Positions 43,685-54,592 are shown, counted from the stretch's first letter. The stretch is DNA of 64,000 nucleotides from Bombella favorum (GCF_014048475.1 NZ_NWUS01000001.1:372001-436000), one strand, 5' to 3'. Notes: generated from the sequence alone by a model not told the origin. A program made the numbers and translations.

Positions 43685-45928
43685 TCAGGATATTTCATCC
43701 AGATGCACAACTGGAGCATCGTCTTCCTCTTGCCCAATAAAGCGAGGGAAGAAAGAGCCATGCTGCTGACGAAGATGCTGAACTGATACATTCATGACAC
43801 CATCAAGTGCCAGCACATCCCCACCGATACGCCCCAGACGAGACACCGGCACGCCAGCTGCTTTCGCAGCCTTCATCACCGCATCAGCCTGGTTTGTGGC
43901 CAGCACATACCGAGCCTGGTCTTCAGCAAACCAGTAAACATGTTCCGGCAGCCCAGCTGGGCCCTTTTCTAGAACACATCCTGTATTACCAGCCATGGCC
44001 ATCTCGGCTACGGCAACAATCAGGCCGCCATCTGCCACATCGTGACAGGCCTCAACAGCACCATGCTGAATCTGCTCACGCACGAAATCACCATTCCGGC
44101 GTTCTGCAGCAAAATCAACTGAAGGCGGAGCGCCTTCCTCACGACCGAGGATCTCCTTCAGCCACATGGACTGACCGAGCTCTCCCTTCGTCTCACCAAC
44201 AAGGAGCAACTCACCATCCTGCGGCATCGCCAGACCAACGGCTTTCCGGACATCATCCAGAACACCCACACCACCAATCACAGGGGCCGGCTGGATGGCC
44301 GTTACTGAGCCATCATCGCCACGGGTCTCGTTATACAAAGAAACGTTACCACTGACGACCGGGAAGTCCAGCGCACGACCTGCATCGCCAATGCCTTTCA
44401 CGGCTTCAACGAACTGGGCCATGATGCGTGGATTTTCCGGGCTGGCGAAGTTGAGGTTATCTGTCATAGCCAGAGGCTTGGCGCCTGTGGCTGTCAGATT
44501 ACGCCATACTTCCAATACCGCCTGTGCACCACCGATGTAAGGGTCAGCCTGACCATAACGTGGCGTACAATCCGTTGTCATGGCAAGACCACGATTTGTC
44601 CCCTCTACCCGGACAATGGCTGAATCAGCACCACCGGGGCGTTGTACGGTCTGCCCACCAACACCGCTGTCGTACTGATTCCATATCCATGCACGGGAGG
44701 CCCCATTGGCACCCGCCAGAAGGCGGCTCAGCCCCTTTTCGATACCACACGGATCAGCCGGAGGAACCAGAGCAGGTTGACGCTCATACGGCACGGTCGG
44801 ACGGTCATAAATGGGGGCTTCATCAGCCAGCGGACCAAGCGGAATGTCTGCCTCAACCGTCCCGTTATGCCGTACTGTGATCCGCCCGCTATCTGTCAGC
44901 TTACCGACAATAGCGAAATCCAGTTCCCACTTCTCGAAGATCTTGCGAGCCTCTTCTGTCCGGTCCGGACGAAGCACCATGAGCATACGCTCCTGGCTCT
45001 CCGAGAGCATCATCTCATAGGCGTGCATGTTGGCTTCACGCTGCGGGACGTGATCAAGGTCCAGATCAATCCCGACGCCACCCTTGCTAGCCATTTCTAC
45101 AGCGGATGAAGTCAGCCCGGCGGCCCCCATATCCTGAATAGAAATCACCGCATCGGTTGCCATCAGCTCAAGGCAGGCTTCCAGCAACAGCTTTTCGGTG
45201 AAGGGGTCTCCCACCTGCACAGTTGGCCGCTTGGAGCTAGATTCGGAATCGAACTCAGCCGAAGACATTGTGGCCCCGTGAATACCATCACGACCTGTCT
45301 TAGAACCGACATAAACAACAGGGTTACCCACACCAGCCGCAGCCGAGAGGAAAATACGGTCTTGCCGGGCAATCCCGACCGTCATCGCATTAACCAGCGG
45401 ATTGCAGTTGTAAGAAGAGTGGAAGTTCACCTCTCCACCAACGGTTGGCACACCCATACAGTTGCCATATCCGCCAATCCCACGGACGACTCCATCCACA
45501 ACACGCTTTGTGTCTTTATGGGTAGGGTCACCAAAACGCAGAGCGTTCAGATTGGCGATAGGCCGGGCCCCCATCGTAAATACATCGCGCAGGATGCCGC
45601 CCACACCCGTGGCTGCCCCCTGATACGGTTCGATGAATGACGGGTGGTTGTGGCTCTCCATCTTAAAGACGGCTGCCAGCCCTTCCCCAATATCAATCAC
45701 GCCAGCATTTTCACCCGGACCATGAATGACCCACGGTGCCTTGGTCGGCAGTGTCTTCAAATGAAGGCGAGATGACTTATAGGAACAATGCTCCGACCAC
45801 ATAACGGAGAAAATACCAAGCTCTGTCAGGCTTGGTGTCCGCCCCATGATGTTCAGCACGGTCTCGTATTCATCATCTTTCAGACCGAAAGAGCGTGCAA
45901 GCTCAATATCAACAGGTGCTGTTGTCAT
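43685..45928 (-). CDS. purL: Phosphoribosylformylglycinamidine synthase, large subunit PurL
   Basis: 747 aa: the short PurL type that works with separate PurS and PurQ, both encoded upstream. Blocks: [90 protein letters not shown]. It makes FGAM from FGAR, ATP and glutamine-derived ammonia. The ATG overlaps the purQ stop by one base. Confidence 0.97.
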   Translation of the reverse strand: MTTAPVDIELARSFGLKDDEYETVLNIMGRTPSLTELGIFSVMWSEHCSYKSSRLHLKTLPTKAPWVIHGPGENAGVIDIGEGLAAVFKMESHNHPSFIEPYQGAATGVGGILRDVFTMGARPIANLNALRFGDPTHKDTKRVVDGVVRGIGGYGNCMGVPTVGGEVNFHSSYNCNPLVNAMTVGIARQDRIFLSAAAGVGNPVVYVGSKTGRDGIHGATMSSAEFDSESSSKRPTVQVGDPFTEKLLLEACLELMATDAVISIQDMGAAGLTSSAVEMASKGGVGIDLDLDHVPQREANMHAYEMMLSESQERMLMVLRPDRTEEARKIFEKWELDFAIVGKLTDSGRITVRHNGTVEADIPLGPLADEAPIYDRPTVPYERQPALVPPADPCGIEKGLSRLLAGANGASRAWIWNQYDSGVGGQTVQRPGGADSAIVRVEGTNRGLAMTTDCTPRYGQADPYIGGAQAVLEVWRNLTATGAKPLAMTDNLNFASPENPRIMAQFVEAVKGIGDAGRALDFPVVSGNVSLYNETRGDDGSVTAIQPAPVIGGVGVLDDVRKAVGLAMPQDGELLLVGETKGELGQSMWLKEILGREEGAPPSVDFAAERRNGDFVREQIQHGAVEACHDVADGGLIVAVAEMAMAGNTGCVLEKGPAGLPEHVYWFAEDQARYVLATNQADAVMKAAKAAGVPVSRLGRIGGDVLALDGVMNVSVQHLRQQHGSFFPRFIGQEEDDAPVVHLDEIS

Positions 45929-46626
45929 CAGCCCAGTGCCTCCATGATCCCAGTAAAGAGCGGTAGACCGTCCGTACCGCCGAGGATCTCTTCCGTCAGA
46001 TTTTCAGGATGCGGCATCAGACCACAGACACGGCGATTCTCACTCAAGACACCGGCAATAGAACGGGCACTGCCGTTCATGTTCACATGCTCGTCACTGT
46101 CTTTTACATGCCCCTCTGCCGTGCAGTAACGGAACGCAACACGCCCCTCACCTTCCAGACGATCCAGCATGTCAGGAGCGGCCGTATAGTTGCCATCCCC
46201 ATGAGCCATAGGTGCACGGAAAACATCACCGTGCTTCCAACCGGACGTGAAAATACTATCACGGCCTTCGACCTTCAGATGACAATCCTGCGACAGAAAA
46301 CGCATACCCGCATTACGCAGAAGGGCTCCTGGCAACATCTGAGCTTCCGTCAAAATCTGAAACCCGTTGCACACACCAAGGACATAACCACCCTTTTCCG
46401 CAAAGCGACGCACGGCCTGCATAATGGGTGAGTGAGCCGCCATGGCCCCACTCCGCAGATAGTCACCAAAGCTGAAGCCACCCGGAAGAACGATCAGATC
46501 AAGCCCATCGACATTGTCCTGTTGATGCCAAAGCATCTGCGGGGCCTTGCCGGATACCACCCGGAAGGCCTGAGCCATGTCACGCTCCCGATTAGTACCC
46601 GGAAAAACGACGATACCTGTTTTCAT
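45928..46626 (-). CDS. purQ: Phosphoribosylformylglycinamidine synthase, glutaminase subunit PurQ
   Basis: 232 aa class I glutamine amidotransferase. [18 protein letters not shown] at the start, [18 protein letters not shown], the nucleophile Cys in [15 protein letters not shown], and the His-Glu of [11 protein letters not shown]. Supplies ammonia to PurL. The ATG at 46626 follows directly on the stop of the secreted Rap1a-like gene. Confidence 0.96.
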   Translation of the reverse strand: MKTGIVVFPGTNRERDMAQAFRVVSGKAPQMLWHQQDNVDGLDLIVLPGGFSFGDYLRSGAMAAHSPIMQAVRRFAEKGGYVLGVCNGFQILTEAQMLPGALLRNAGMRFLSQDCHLKVEGRDSIFTSGWKHGDVFRAPMAHGDGNYTAAPDMLDRLEGEGRVAFRYCTAEGHVKDSDEHVNMNGSARSIAGVLSENRRVCGLMPHPENLTEEILGGTDGLPLFTGIMEALG

Positions 46627-47397
46627 TTACTGTTTACCGTCCCCTGACTGACCCACTGGTGCCGATACGATAGGCCGTATCGTGGAAGAACACGGATAAT
46701 TGTCATGCAGAGCCCGGTAAATACCACGCCCAGCGGGCTCGCTCATGGCATCATCATGACCTGCATACCAACCAACGACCAGAGCCCGGAGCTGTGCTCC
46801 CCGGATCTCCTTCGGCACACAGAAAGCCACCGGTGCATGAACACCCTCAACCGTGGAGTAATTGCGGGCCCAGACTTCACTGTCCATCGTTCCAGCCAGA
46901 TAACCGTCACAGGCTAGCAGGCCACTATCATGCGTACACATGGAGACGAGACCACGCCCCGGCAGAGAAGAAATATTCTGGGCTTCAGCACGCTGCTCAA
47001 CATACATGCCAGCCATCCCTGTAGGGCAGGTATAGTTGTCATGAAGAGCCTGATAGACAGCACGACCAGCAGGCTGGTTAGCTGAACTATCATGTCCGGC
47101 CAGCCAACCGACCACGACAGACCGCACCTGGATTCCCTTGATCCCCGTTGGGAGGCAGAAAGCCGTTGCAGGGCGGGAGCCAACCAGAGCTCCGAAGCTC
47201 TGGGACCAAGCAGCACCATCCACCACACCGGCAAGATAGGCACCACAAGCCGCACGTTTAGACTCTTTGTGGCAAAGGCTGCTCAGATCATCGCCTGAAA
47301 GGGCAGAAATACGCTGCGCATGGGCCGCTGTCCCTAAAAACACGCAGGCCACACTAAAAAGCAGGGCAAACCCTGTTTGTCGAATAGGTTTCTTCAT
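46627..47397 (-). CDS. Secreted protein with two Rap1a/Tai-like domains inside the purine operon
   Basis: 256 aa. A signal peptide (KKPIRQTGFALLFSVACVFL, cleavage after AAHA) is followed by two homologous units, about residues 33-124 and 145-234. Each has four Cys in the same order: LCHKESKRAACGAYLAG...FCLP...NYTC, and MCTHDSGLLACDGYLAG...FCVP...NYPC. Each also has a VVVGWLAGHD-type helix. This is the pattern of Rap1a/Tai proteins, some of which are periplasmic immunity proteins against T6SS amidases. It is coupled on both sides: 4-bp overlap with purS and abutting purQ. No link to purine synthesis is evident; why it sits here is unclear. Confidence 0.7.
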   Translation of the reverse strand: MKKPIRQTGFALLFSVACVFLGTAAHAQRISALSGDDLSSLCHKESKRAACGAYLAGVVDGAAWSQSFGALVGSRPATAFCLPTGIKGIQVRSVVVGWLAGHDSSANQPAGRAVYQALHDNYTCPTGMAGMYVEQRAEAQNISSLPGRGLVSMCTHDSGLLACDGYLAGTMDSEVWARNYSTVEGVHAPVAFCVPKEIRGAQLRALVVGWYAGHDDAMSEPAGRGIYRALHDNYPCSSTIRPIVSAPVGQSGDGKQ

Positions 47398-47636
47398 CCG
47401 GCTACCTCTACGTGGAAATCCTCGATCACCTCGTTCGCCAGAAGGGCACGGGCCATTTCAGCCCCCTTCGCCTTGGCTTCTTCGGCATTATCAGCTTTCA
47501 CGTGCAGATCCACAACACGGCTGATCCGCACATCAGAAGCTCCCTTAAAACCGAGAGAATGCAGTGCGTGCTCCACTGCCTTGCCCTGTGGGTCCAGCAC
47601 ACCATCCTTCAGAGAGACAAAAACCCTAATCTTCAT
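47394..47636 (-). CDS. purS: Phosphoribosylformylglycinamidine synthase subunit PurS
   Basis: 80 aa: KIRVFVSLKDGVLDPQGKAV, HSLGFKGASDVRISRVVDLH, and DFHVEV at the end. Bridges PurL and PurQ. The start overlaps the purC stop by one base, and the end overlaps the Rap1a-like gene by 4 bp. Confidence 0.96.
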   Translation of the reverse strand: MKIRVFVSLKDGVLDPQGKAVEHALHSLGFKGASDVRISRVVDLHVKADNAEEAKAKGAEMARALLANEVIEDFHVEVAG

Positions 47637-48397
47637 TACACACCCTCCGCAGCTACGCTCTCACCTTGTCCATGTTCCGGAAGAATACCAAGGCGGCGAG
47701 CTACTTCCTGATAAGCTTCGCCTACCCCCCCCATATCCCGACGGAACCGGTCCTTGTCCATTTTCTCCTGTGTTCGGCTATCCCACAGGCGGCAATTGTC
47801 TGGCGAAATTTCATCAGCCAATACGATGCGCATTTCATCACCCTGCCAGAGACGGCCGAACTCCAGCTTAAAATCGACCAGCGTGATGCCAACACCCGTA
47901 AACAGACCACACAGAAAATCATTCACCCGTAGTGCGAGGCTCTGAATCTCCTCCAACTCCTGCGGATGCGCCCAACCGAATGTGGCGATGTGTTCTTCAG
48001 AAATCAGCGGGTCGTTCAGCTCATCATTCTTGTAGTAATATTCGACAAGAGTGCGGGGCAGACGCTCGCCTTCTGGCAGACCAAACCGTTTGGAGAGAGA
48101 GCCTGCCACGACATTACGGACCACGACCTCTAGCGGAATAATCTCCACTTCCCGCACCAGCTGCTCACGCATGTTCAGGCTACGAATGAAGTGCGTGGGG
48201 ATACCCATCTCCCCCAAACGCTGCATCAGATATTCACTGATCCGGTTGTTGAGGACACCCTTACCGGTAATAATGCCGCTCTTGGCCCCATTACCGGCCG
48301 TTGCATCATCCTTGAAGTACTGGACAACCGTTCCCGGTTCCGGCCCTTCAAAAATGATCTTGGCTTTTCCCTCATAAATCTGACGACGGCGAGCCAT
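47636..48397 (-). CDS. purC: Phosphoribosylaminoimidazole-succinocarboxamide synthase
   Basis: 253 aa SAICAR synthetase. Blocks: [92 protein letters not shown]. First gene of the purC-purS-Rap1a-like-purQ-purL-bolA-grxD series, with purB 107 bp upstream on the same strand. Confidence 0.97.
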   Translation of the reverse strand: MARRRQIYEGKAKIIFEGPEPGTVVQYFKDDATAGNGAKSGIITGKGVLNNRISEYLMQRLGEMGIPTHFIRSLNMREQLVREVEIIPLEVVVRNVVAGSLSKRFGLPEGERLPRTLVEYYYKNDELNDPLISEEHIATFGWAHPQELEEIQSLALRVNDFLCGLFTGVGITLVDFKLEFGRLWQGDEMRIVLADEISPDNCRLWDSRTQEKMDKDRFRRDMGGVGEAYQEVARRLGILPEHGQGESVAAEGV

Positions 48398-48504
48398 GTC
48401 ATTTAATCCTTACTCGATGCACCTACAGGCTGTCCGGGTATCCTAGCACAGCTCAATACCCTTAGACGAGCCTGTGATCAGACCGGAGGCCCCGGCCATA
48501 CTAT

Positions 48505-49836
48505 TCAGCCGAAAACGCGGGTAAATATCTGGTCTACGGCACGAAGATGCCGTGCTGGGTCCAGTGCATCATCAAGCACGGCCTTTTCAACCCGCTGAGC
48601 CACTTCCGGGTCTGCTTCCAGATTTTCACGGAAGGTCCGGCCTTCTGGTGTGCCGAGTTTCATCCATGTTGCCATGGCAGCACGCTGAACAATACGGTAG
48701 GCATCCTCACGAGAAATACCTGCACGGGCCAATACCAGAAGAACCTCGCCAGAATGGACCACGCCACCCAGGCTTTCCACATTGGCGATCATCTGATCCG
48801 GATAAACTACCAGTTTCTCCATCATCCCTGAGAGACGAGCCAGAGCGAAGTCCAGCGTAATTGTACCATCCGGGCAGATGTTCCGCTCCACAGAAGAGTG
48901 GCTGATGTCACGCTCATGCCAAAGGGCCACATTCTCCAATGCTGGTGTGACATAAGAGCGGATCAGACGGGCCAAACCGGTCAGATTTTCGGAAAGCACC
49001 GGATTCCGCTTATGCGGCATGGCCGAGCTACCCTTCTGCCCAGCATGGAAGAACTCTTCAGCCTCACGCACTTCAGACCGCTGAAGATGACGAACTTCTG
49101 TTGCCAGCCGTTCAATCCCGCTAGCAATGACACCCAGAGCACAGAAGAATGCGGCGTGACGGTCCCGAGGAATCACCTGCGTAGAAACGGATTCTGCCTT
49201 CAGCCCCAGACGCTCGGCCACATATTCCTCAACCTCTGGTGCAATGTGGGCATATGTCCCCACGGCGCCGGAAATTGCACAAACGGCAATTTCTTCACGT
49301 GCCACCTCAAGACGGCGGCGGTTACGGGCGAACTCGGCATAATGCCCAGCCAGCTTCTGGCCGAAGCTCATCGGCTCGGCGTGAATCCCGTGGCTACGAC
49401 CGATGGTAACAGTCTGCTTATGCTCATAGGCACGCTTTTTCAGCGCAGCGAGGAGGATGTCCATATCCTCCAGTAGCAGATCGGTCGCCTGTGTCAGCTG
49501 TACGGCAAGGCACGTATCCAGAACATCAGAAGACGTCATGCCCATATGGACAAAACGGCTTTCCGGCCCGACTTTTTCTGCCAGCCATGTCAGGAAGGCG
49601 ATGACATCGTGACGGGTCTCGGCTTCGATCTCGTCAATTCGTGCCACATCGGCATCAGAAAATGCCGCCATGGCCTCATCACCCTTTGTACGGATAATTT
49701 TGGCGGCTTCCTCCGGTATCTCCCCTCTGCGGGCAAGGGCCTCACAAGCCAGAGCCTCAATCTCGAACCAGATGCGGTAACGATTGACCGGGGACCAGAT
49801 GGCCGTCATCCGAGGACGGGAATAGCGGGGAACCAT
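48505..49836 (-). CDS. purB: Adenylosuccinate lyase
   Basis: 443 aa; cleaves SAICAR and adenylosuccinate, releasing fumarate. The signature GSSAMPHKRNPVLSENL is present with the mobile catalytic loop. Also HMGMTSSDVLDTCLAVQLTQ and TVTIGRSHGIHAEPMSFGQK. The start MVPRYSRPRMTAIWS matches the family. It stands apart by about 100 bp from purC and may have its own promoter. Confidence 0.97.
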   Translation of the reverse strand: MVPRYSRPRMTAIWSPVNRYRIWFEIEALACEALARRGEIPEEAAKIIRTKGDEAMAAFSDADVARIDEIEAETRHDVIAFLTWLAEKVGPESRFVHMGMTSSDVLDTCLAVQLTQATDLLLEDMDILLAALKKRAYEHKQTVTIGRSHGIHAEPMSFGQKLAGHYAEFARNRRRLEVAREEIAVCAISGAVGTYAHIAPEVEEYVAERLGLKAESVSTQVIPRDRHAAFFCALGVIASGIERLATEVRHLQRSEVREAEEFFHAGQKGSSAMPHKRNPVLSENLTGLARLIRSYVTPALENVALWHERDISHSSVERNICPDGTITLDFALARLSGMMEKLVVYPDQMIANVESLGGVVHSGEVLLVLARAGISREDAYRIVQRAAMATWMKLGTPEGRTFRENLEADPEVAQRVEKAVLDDALDPARHLRAVDQIFTRVFG

Positions 49837-50060
49837 GACGTAACTCCTGCAGGAAAAGCAATCCTGCCTTGATTACCCCAAATACCCCCTCTTTGCCCAG
49901 AGCCAACGGGGAAAAGAGGCAGCTTTTGCAGGAGTGAGACACACGATAGCTTTCCCAATCCTCTACAGAAATGATCATTTTTCTACATCAGGAACCATTT
50001 CTGTCTATAATAGCGGATCGAACGATACAGGCCGGACACTGCAACACGATAAGTGCGATC

Positions 50061-50699
50061 ATGTCTTTTTCCTATTTCATCCTGATGGTCTGTCTGACCA
50101 TTCTCCTGAATCTGGCCCTCAGCGGCTACAATGTGGTCATTCTCAAAAAGATCATCAATAGCATCAGGCCAGCCGGCACTGATGAGACACTCCATTCTCA
50201 AGAAACGCAAACGGAGATACAGCGCTACAGGCGACAAGCCCTGCTGTTTGGCACGGCTCTGGCTGCGTTCCTTAGGATAGGACTGACACTGATCCTGAGC
50301 GATCTGCTCGTCTTTTCCTATACCAAGGTTGTGGCTGGCATCCTTCTGCTCTGGACGAGCTGGACCCTATACCGTGCTCTCACCTCCTCCGGCCCGGAGG
50401 AGGCAAGCAGCCACTTAACCAGCCTAGCCGAGGCCATACCCAAGATTATCATTGCCGATCTAGCCCTCGGGTTAGACAATATTCTTGCCGTTGCGTGCGT
50501 CTCGATCCACCATCACGCCATCCTCATTATCGGGCTGGCCATCTCCATCCTGTTCATTACTATTGGTGTCATACACACGCCGACTCTCCTGCTTCGTATG
50601 CGTTGGCTTGGGTGGGTGGGGCTTGTGATCATGATCGGCCTCAGCCTGCATCTTCTCTATCAGGGCTACCATGATATCCGCTTCCCAATTGCCAATTAA
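50061..50699 (+). CDS. TerC/YjbE-like integral membrane protein
   Basis: 212 aa from ATG 50061 (MSFSYFILMVCLTILLNLAL), with about seven helices. The family motif is seen in IADLALGLDNILAVACV, equivalent to the DxxxGxDN motif of TerC proteins linked to metal (Mn) export. The longer frame from 49971 has an unlikely N-terminus. Overlaps the following transglycosylase gene by 29 bp. Substrate unknown. Confidence 0.72.
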   Translation: MSFSYFILMVCLTILLNLALSGYNVVILKKIINSIRPAGTDETLHSQETQTEIQRYRRQALLFGTALAAFLRIGLTLILSDLLVFSYTKVVAGILLLWTSWTLYRALTSSGPEEASSHLTSLAEAIPKIIIADLALGLDNILAVACVSIHHHAILIIGLAISILFITIGVIHTPTLLLRMRWLGWVGLVIMIGLSLHLLYQGYHDIRFPIAN

Positions 50700-52641
50700 C
50701 CCTCCAGAGAGATCCCACCGGATTGCCGCCACCGTCCTGATGGCGGCTCTCCTATTCTGCTCAACCACAAGCGCATGGGGAGACACTGCCAGATCGCTGG
50801 AAGATGAGCTTGGGGTAAGCACTACCAGTCATCCATCATCATCTTTGTCTCGACTCACTGAATGGAAAGCTTTGACAGCCCCAAACGGGGCTGCCTATCC
50901 GGCACAGCGTTATGCGGAGTTTCTCCGCCAACAGCCCGCTTGGCCTTTACAAAAACGCATCGAAAGTCGGTATGAACACGCCCTGCTGGCCGATAATTCA
51001 GTACAAACCCGGCAGAATCTATGTTCTGCTTTTCCCATAGCACGCAGCGATCTCCTTACCGCCTGCGCTTCCTATCTTTCAGACGTCCCCTCACAGGCTA
51101 GACGGCTCTGGCGAGAAACAGACATGCCTTCCGGGGAGACAGCCCTCTTTCTCTCCCGCTTTTCATCCTATCTCACTCCTGCTGATGATCTGAAACGCTA
51201 TGAACGGCTGGAGCGTACAGGGCCGGTCTCGCTGGCCCGACAGCAGCTACAACGGACAGCCCCCGCCTTACGGCCTGTTCTAACGGCACGGCTGGCCAAT
51301 CGCTTCGCTACAGCAGAGGCGGATGCTGCCTTCCAGAATAGTGCATCCAGCAACGATGCCATGTTGCTTTATTACAGAGTAAAATATCTCCGCATCCATA
51401 ACCGTCTGGATGAGGCTACTCGGCTCTGGCAGCAGACACCTCCCAAAACATCCACTGGCAACCTCTCCGTTCCTACAACAGCAGAATGGCAGGATGAACG
51501 GACAAGTTTTGTCCGTGCCCTACTTCGTACAGACAGAGGCGATGCTGCACAGACAGGATTTGCCCTACTGAACAGTCTTCCTACGGCAGAACAAACGCCA
51601 GATAGCCACCTAATGGCCGGGTACATTGCCCTCACTCTGCTACACGCCCCGAATCAGGCCATTCCACATTTCCGAGCTTTGGCAGAAGAAACAGACTTAA
51701 GCCACCGTGCCACCGGCCTCTATTGGCTTGCCCGCAGCATGGAAAGCCAGCACCCCGATCAAGCTACGTCTTTTTACAAAAAAGCAGCAGCACTCCCGAC
51801 AACCTTTTATGGGCAAATGGCTCTTGCACGGCGAACACACACGGCGTTGCTATCGACCACAACCCGGGACGGGCGTTTTCTTGCACCATTCAAACAACAA
51901 TTAGCGGCCCTTCCCCCCATACCAACCGGCAACAAACGCCTGCCGCGCCCTGATCTAGTGGACGCAGCAACACAGCTCCAACAAGCCGGTGATCGCAAGA
52001 ATGCCACCCTGTTCCTGAGCTATCTTCTGGGAAGAACGCAAAACGATAAAACGGTGCAACCTACCATTGCCCGACTGGCCGTTACACTTAGCCTACCCAA
52101 ACCTTCTATTCTGGCGGCCCGGCAACTCGCACGACAGGGTATCGCCTTTTATCCGGGCGGCTATCCCTCACCCAGTGTCATATTCCCCACATCTTTACCC
52201 CGGAGTCTCATACCTGCTCTGATCCGTCAGGAAAGCAGCATGGACGAACAAGCCATCAGCCCCCGCCACGCATTTGGGCTTACCCAGCTTCTCCTCCCTA
52301 CAGCCATACAGACAGTAAAGCGTCACTCCCTCCCGTACCATCTGACATCACCTGCCGACCTGCTAGACCCAAACATCAATACGATACTTGGCAGCCTCTT
52401 TATGGAGGACCTCCATAATCGTTTTGGGCAGGTTCTCCCTTATACACTCGCCGCCTATAATGCCGGGCCAGGCCGTTCCAAACAGTGGCAGGAGCAAATG
52501 AACAGCCCCACTTCTCCTACCCTAGCTGACGAAGACAATCTATTACGCTGGATTCTGCTCATCCCCTACAAAGAGACAAGGCTCTACATCGAGCATATTG
52601 TGACGGATATGTCCCTTTATACCGTTCTTTTGGAGCACTAA
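50671..52641 (+). CDS. Soluble lytic murein transglycosylase (Slt-type)
   Basis: 656 aa. Signal peptide in RIAATVLMAALLFCSTTSAW. A long helical superhelix of TPR-like repeats spans residues 60-480. The C-terminal lysozyme-like domain has the catalytic Glu in LIRQESSMDEQAISPRHAFG near residue 521, LTQLLLPTA, and YTLAAYNAGPGRSKQW. Cleaves glycan strands to 1,6-anhydro products in the periplasm. Confidence 0.88.
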   Translation: MISASQLPINPPERSHRIAATVLMAALLFCSTTSAWGDTARSLEDELGVSTTSHPSSSLSRLTEWKALTAPNGAAYPAQRYAEFLRQQPAWPLQKRIESRYEHALLADNSVQTRQNLCSAFPIARSDLLTACASYLSDVPSQARRLWRETDMPSGETALFLSRFSSYLTPADDLKRYERLERTGPVSLARQQLQRTAPALRPVLTARLANRFATAEADAAFQNSASSNDAMLLYYRVKYLRIHNRLDEATRLWQQTPPKTSTGNLSVPTTAEWQDERTSFVRALLRTDRGDAAQTGFALLNSLPTAEQTPDSHLMAGYIALTLLHAPNQAIPHFRALAEETDLSHRATGLYWLARSMESQHPDQATSFYKKAAALPTTFYGQMALARRTHTALLSTTTRDGRFLAPFKQQLAALPPIPTGNKRLPRPDLVDAATQLQQAGDRKNATLFLSYLLGRTQNDKTVQPTIARLAVTLSLPKPSILAARQLARQGIAFYPGGYPSPSVIFPTSLPRSLIPALIRQESSMDEQAISPRHAFGLTQLLLPTAIQTVKRHSLPYHLTSPADLLDPNINTILGSLFMEDLHNRFGQVLPYTLAAYNAGPGRSKQWQEQMNSPTSPTLADEDNLLRWILLIPYKETRLYIEHIVTDMSLYTVLLEH

Positions 52642-52657
52642 TCTCCAAAACGGCACA

Positions 52658-52690
52658 TAAAAAAAGCGGCCCCATAAGGGACCGCTTTTT
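52658..52690. terminator. Bidirectional terminator
   Basis: AAAAAAAGCGGCCCC, short loop, GGACCGCTTTTT. Lies between the convergent transglycosylase gene and the His-rich protein gene. Confidence 0.85.
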
Positions 52691-52712
52691 CACTGCCAGA
52701 AATAGGTCTGGA

Positions 52713-53000
52713 TCAGTTAGCCGGAGCTGCTTCCGGTGCCGGAGCAGCAGGCTGAGCCGGAGCTGCCGGGGCCGGGGTAGCCGGCTGGGACTTCTGCAGG
52801 GAAGATGCGTTCAGATCATCAGCAGCCTGCGGAGCCTTGCCGTCTTCCTTCTTCTGGCCGTGCTTCATGTTGCACTTCTTACCATGATGATGGTGGCCGT
52901 GATGATGAGCTGCACCTGTGTGAGCATCAGCAGCGAAAGCCGGAGCAGCAGCAGCCGTCAGGCCGATCAGAGCAATAGCAGAAAGGGAAAGCTTCTTCAT
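52713..53000 (-). CDS. Small secreted His-rich protein with Pro/Ala tail
   Basis: 95 aa from the ATG at 53000. Signal peptide MKKLSLSAIALIGLTAAAAP, cleavage after AFA. The mature part has a His cluster (HTGAAHHHGHHHHGKKCNMK) with one Cys and Met, then a Pro/Ala-rich tail (PAPAAPAQPAAPAPEAAPAN). The His/Cys/Met cluster suggests Cu, Ni or Zn binding in the periplasm; inference. Confidence 0.65.
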   Translation of the reverse strand: MKKLSLSAIALIGLTAAAAPAFAADAHTGAAHHHGHHHHGKKCNMKHGQKKEDGKAPQAADDLNASSLQKSQPATPAPAAPAQPAAPAPEAAPAN

Positions 53001-53156
53001 AAAATCCTCCTCAATCATCCTTCCATGTGATGACGTGGACAGTGTAGGACGAATAATTCTTCAAGACAATCACACATCCATAAAAGAAATATTACATAAA
53101 AAACAGCTTCGTACGCATCCATCCAATCGTCAGGCGATCAGAGCGTTTTATGAGGG

Positions 53157-53609
53157 CTACCTCCCTATTTCTCCCTTGGGAGGACCATAAATTTTCCCGG
53201 CACGTGTGATGAAGGCCTTCACCATCAGCCGAACACCCTCATTAAAAACCATGCCGATCGCATTCCTCAACAGACGGGACCGAAACTCAAAATCCACGAA
53301 GAAATCGACACGGCATCCCTGCCCTTCCGGCGTGAAGGTCCAAACATTCTTAAGATGTTTAAAAGGTCCACGCTCATAGCCCACAATAATACGATGAGGA
53401 CGCTCCAACCGAACACGGCTAGTATAGCTCTCCCGGAAGGGACCAAACCCGATGGTCAGGTCCGCCAGTAGCTCATCTTCTGTCCGAGAGCGAACAACAG
53501 ACCGTACACACCACGGCAGAAACTCGGGATATTTACCCACATCCGCAACGAGATCGAACAGCTGTTCGGCAGAATAAGGAATGACTCGCTGTTCAGCATG
53601 TGTCGGCAT
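53157..53609 (-). CDS. COQ10-type START-domain protein (ubiquinone-binding)
   Basis: 150 aa: VIPYSAEQLFDLVADVGKYP, EFLPWCVRSVVRSRTEDELL, ADLTIGFGPFRESYTSRVRL, and VDFFVDFEFRSRLLRNAIGM. Polyketide-cyclase/COQ10 family thought to bind ubiquinone. Coupled to lipA (TGATG overlap). Confidence 0.88.
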   Translation of the reverse strand: MPTHAEQRVIPYSAEQLFDLVADVGKYPEFLPWCVRSVVRSRTEDELLADLTIGFGPFRESYTSRVRLERPHRIIVGYERGPFKHLKNVWTFTPEGQGCRVDFFVDFEFRSRLLRNAIGMVFNEGVRLMVKAFITRAGKIYGPPKGEIGR

Positions 53610-54589
53610 CAGTTCTGACCTTTTTCCAGACGGTGCGCCCGTGCCTCACGCAGTTCGGCAAAGTCCCTATCTGCATGGTAGGATGATCGAGTCAGAGGGG
53701 AAGAACTGACCTGAAGAAAACCCTTTGCACGAGCCATCGCCCCATATTCGGCAAATTCATCCGGCGTGACAAAGGACTTCACAGCCGCATGTTTAACCGT
53801 TGGCTGTAAATACTGACCCAATGTCAGAAAATCGACATCCGCAATCCGGAAATCATCCATCACCTGTGCAACCTCCATCTTTTCTTCTCCCAGCCCCAGC
53901 ATCATGCCAGACTTTGTGAAAATGGAAGGATCAAGTTTTTTGGCGTCATCAAGAAGACGGACAGACTGATAATAACGGGCTCCCGGGCGGATACCCGGAT
54001 ATAACCGTGGCACAGTCTCGATATTATGGTTGAAGACATCCGGCCGGGCTTCCACCACTACCTCCAGAGCTCCCGGCTTCCGTAAGAAGTCAGGAGTCAG
54101 GATTTCAATAGTCGTCCCGGGAGAAGCGGCACGAACAGCCGCAATCACATCAGCAAAATGCTGTGCTCCACCATCGGGCAGGTCATCACGATCTACTGAC
54201 GTGATGACCACATGTTTTAGCCCCAGTTTGGCAACAGCTTCGGCTACATGGGCAGGTTCATCTGGGTCCAGTTTGTTGGGTAGACCCGTCGTAACATTAC
54301 AGAAGGCACAGGCCCTCGTGCATATCTCGCCCATGATCATCATGGTCGCATGGCGCTGGGACCAGCACTCCCCGATATTCGGGCAGGCTGCTTCCTCGCA
54401 GACGGTCGCCAGACCATGCTTGCGCATCAGCTCTCTTGTTTCATCATAGGCAGGATTATTGCCCGGTGCCTTCACCCGTATCCATGAAGGTTTCTTCTGA
54501 ATCGGGTTATCCGGCCGATGGGCTTTTTCTGGATGCCGTATGGCCGCCATACGTTCCCGCTGATGATTGATAACAATACGCTGAACCAT
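53609..54589 (-). CDS. lipA: Lipoyl synthase
   Basis: 326 aa radical-SAM enzyme that inserts two sulfurs into octanoyl groups, here serving the lipoyl domains of the adjacent PDH genes. Both cluster motifs are seen: [13 protein letters not shown] (auxiliary cluster) and [10 protein letters not shown] (radical-SAM CxxxCxxC). C-terminal [15 protein letters not shown] matches the RSSYHA signature. Starts 3 bp after lpd. Confidence 0.96.
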   Translation of the reverse strand: MVQRIVINHQRERMAAIRHPEKAHRPDNPIQKKPSWIRVKAPGNNPAYDETRELMRKHGLATVCEEAACPNIGECWSQRHATMMIMGEICTRACAFCNVTTGLPNKLDPDEPAHVAEAVAKLGLKHVVITSVDRDDLPDGGAQHFADVIAAVRAASPGTTIEILTPDFLRKPGALEVVVEARPDVFNHNIETVPRLYPGIRPGARYYQSVRLLDDAKKLDPSIFTKSGMMLGLGEEKMEVAQVMDDFRIADVDFLTLGQYLQPTVKHAAVKSFVTPDEFAEYGAMARAKGFLQVSSSPLTRSSYHADRDFAELREARAHRLEKGQN

Positions 54590-54592
54590 GAA

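Noticed and set aside
43807-46647. Several long plus-strand frames opposite purL and purQ
   Set aside because: Both minus-strand genes are complete and highly conserved; the opposite frames have His/Arg/Gln-rich shadow composition.
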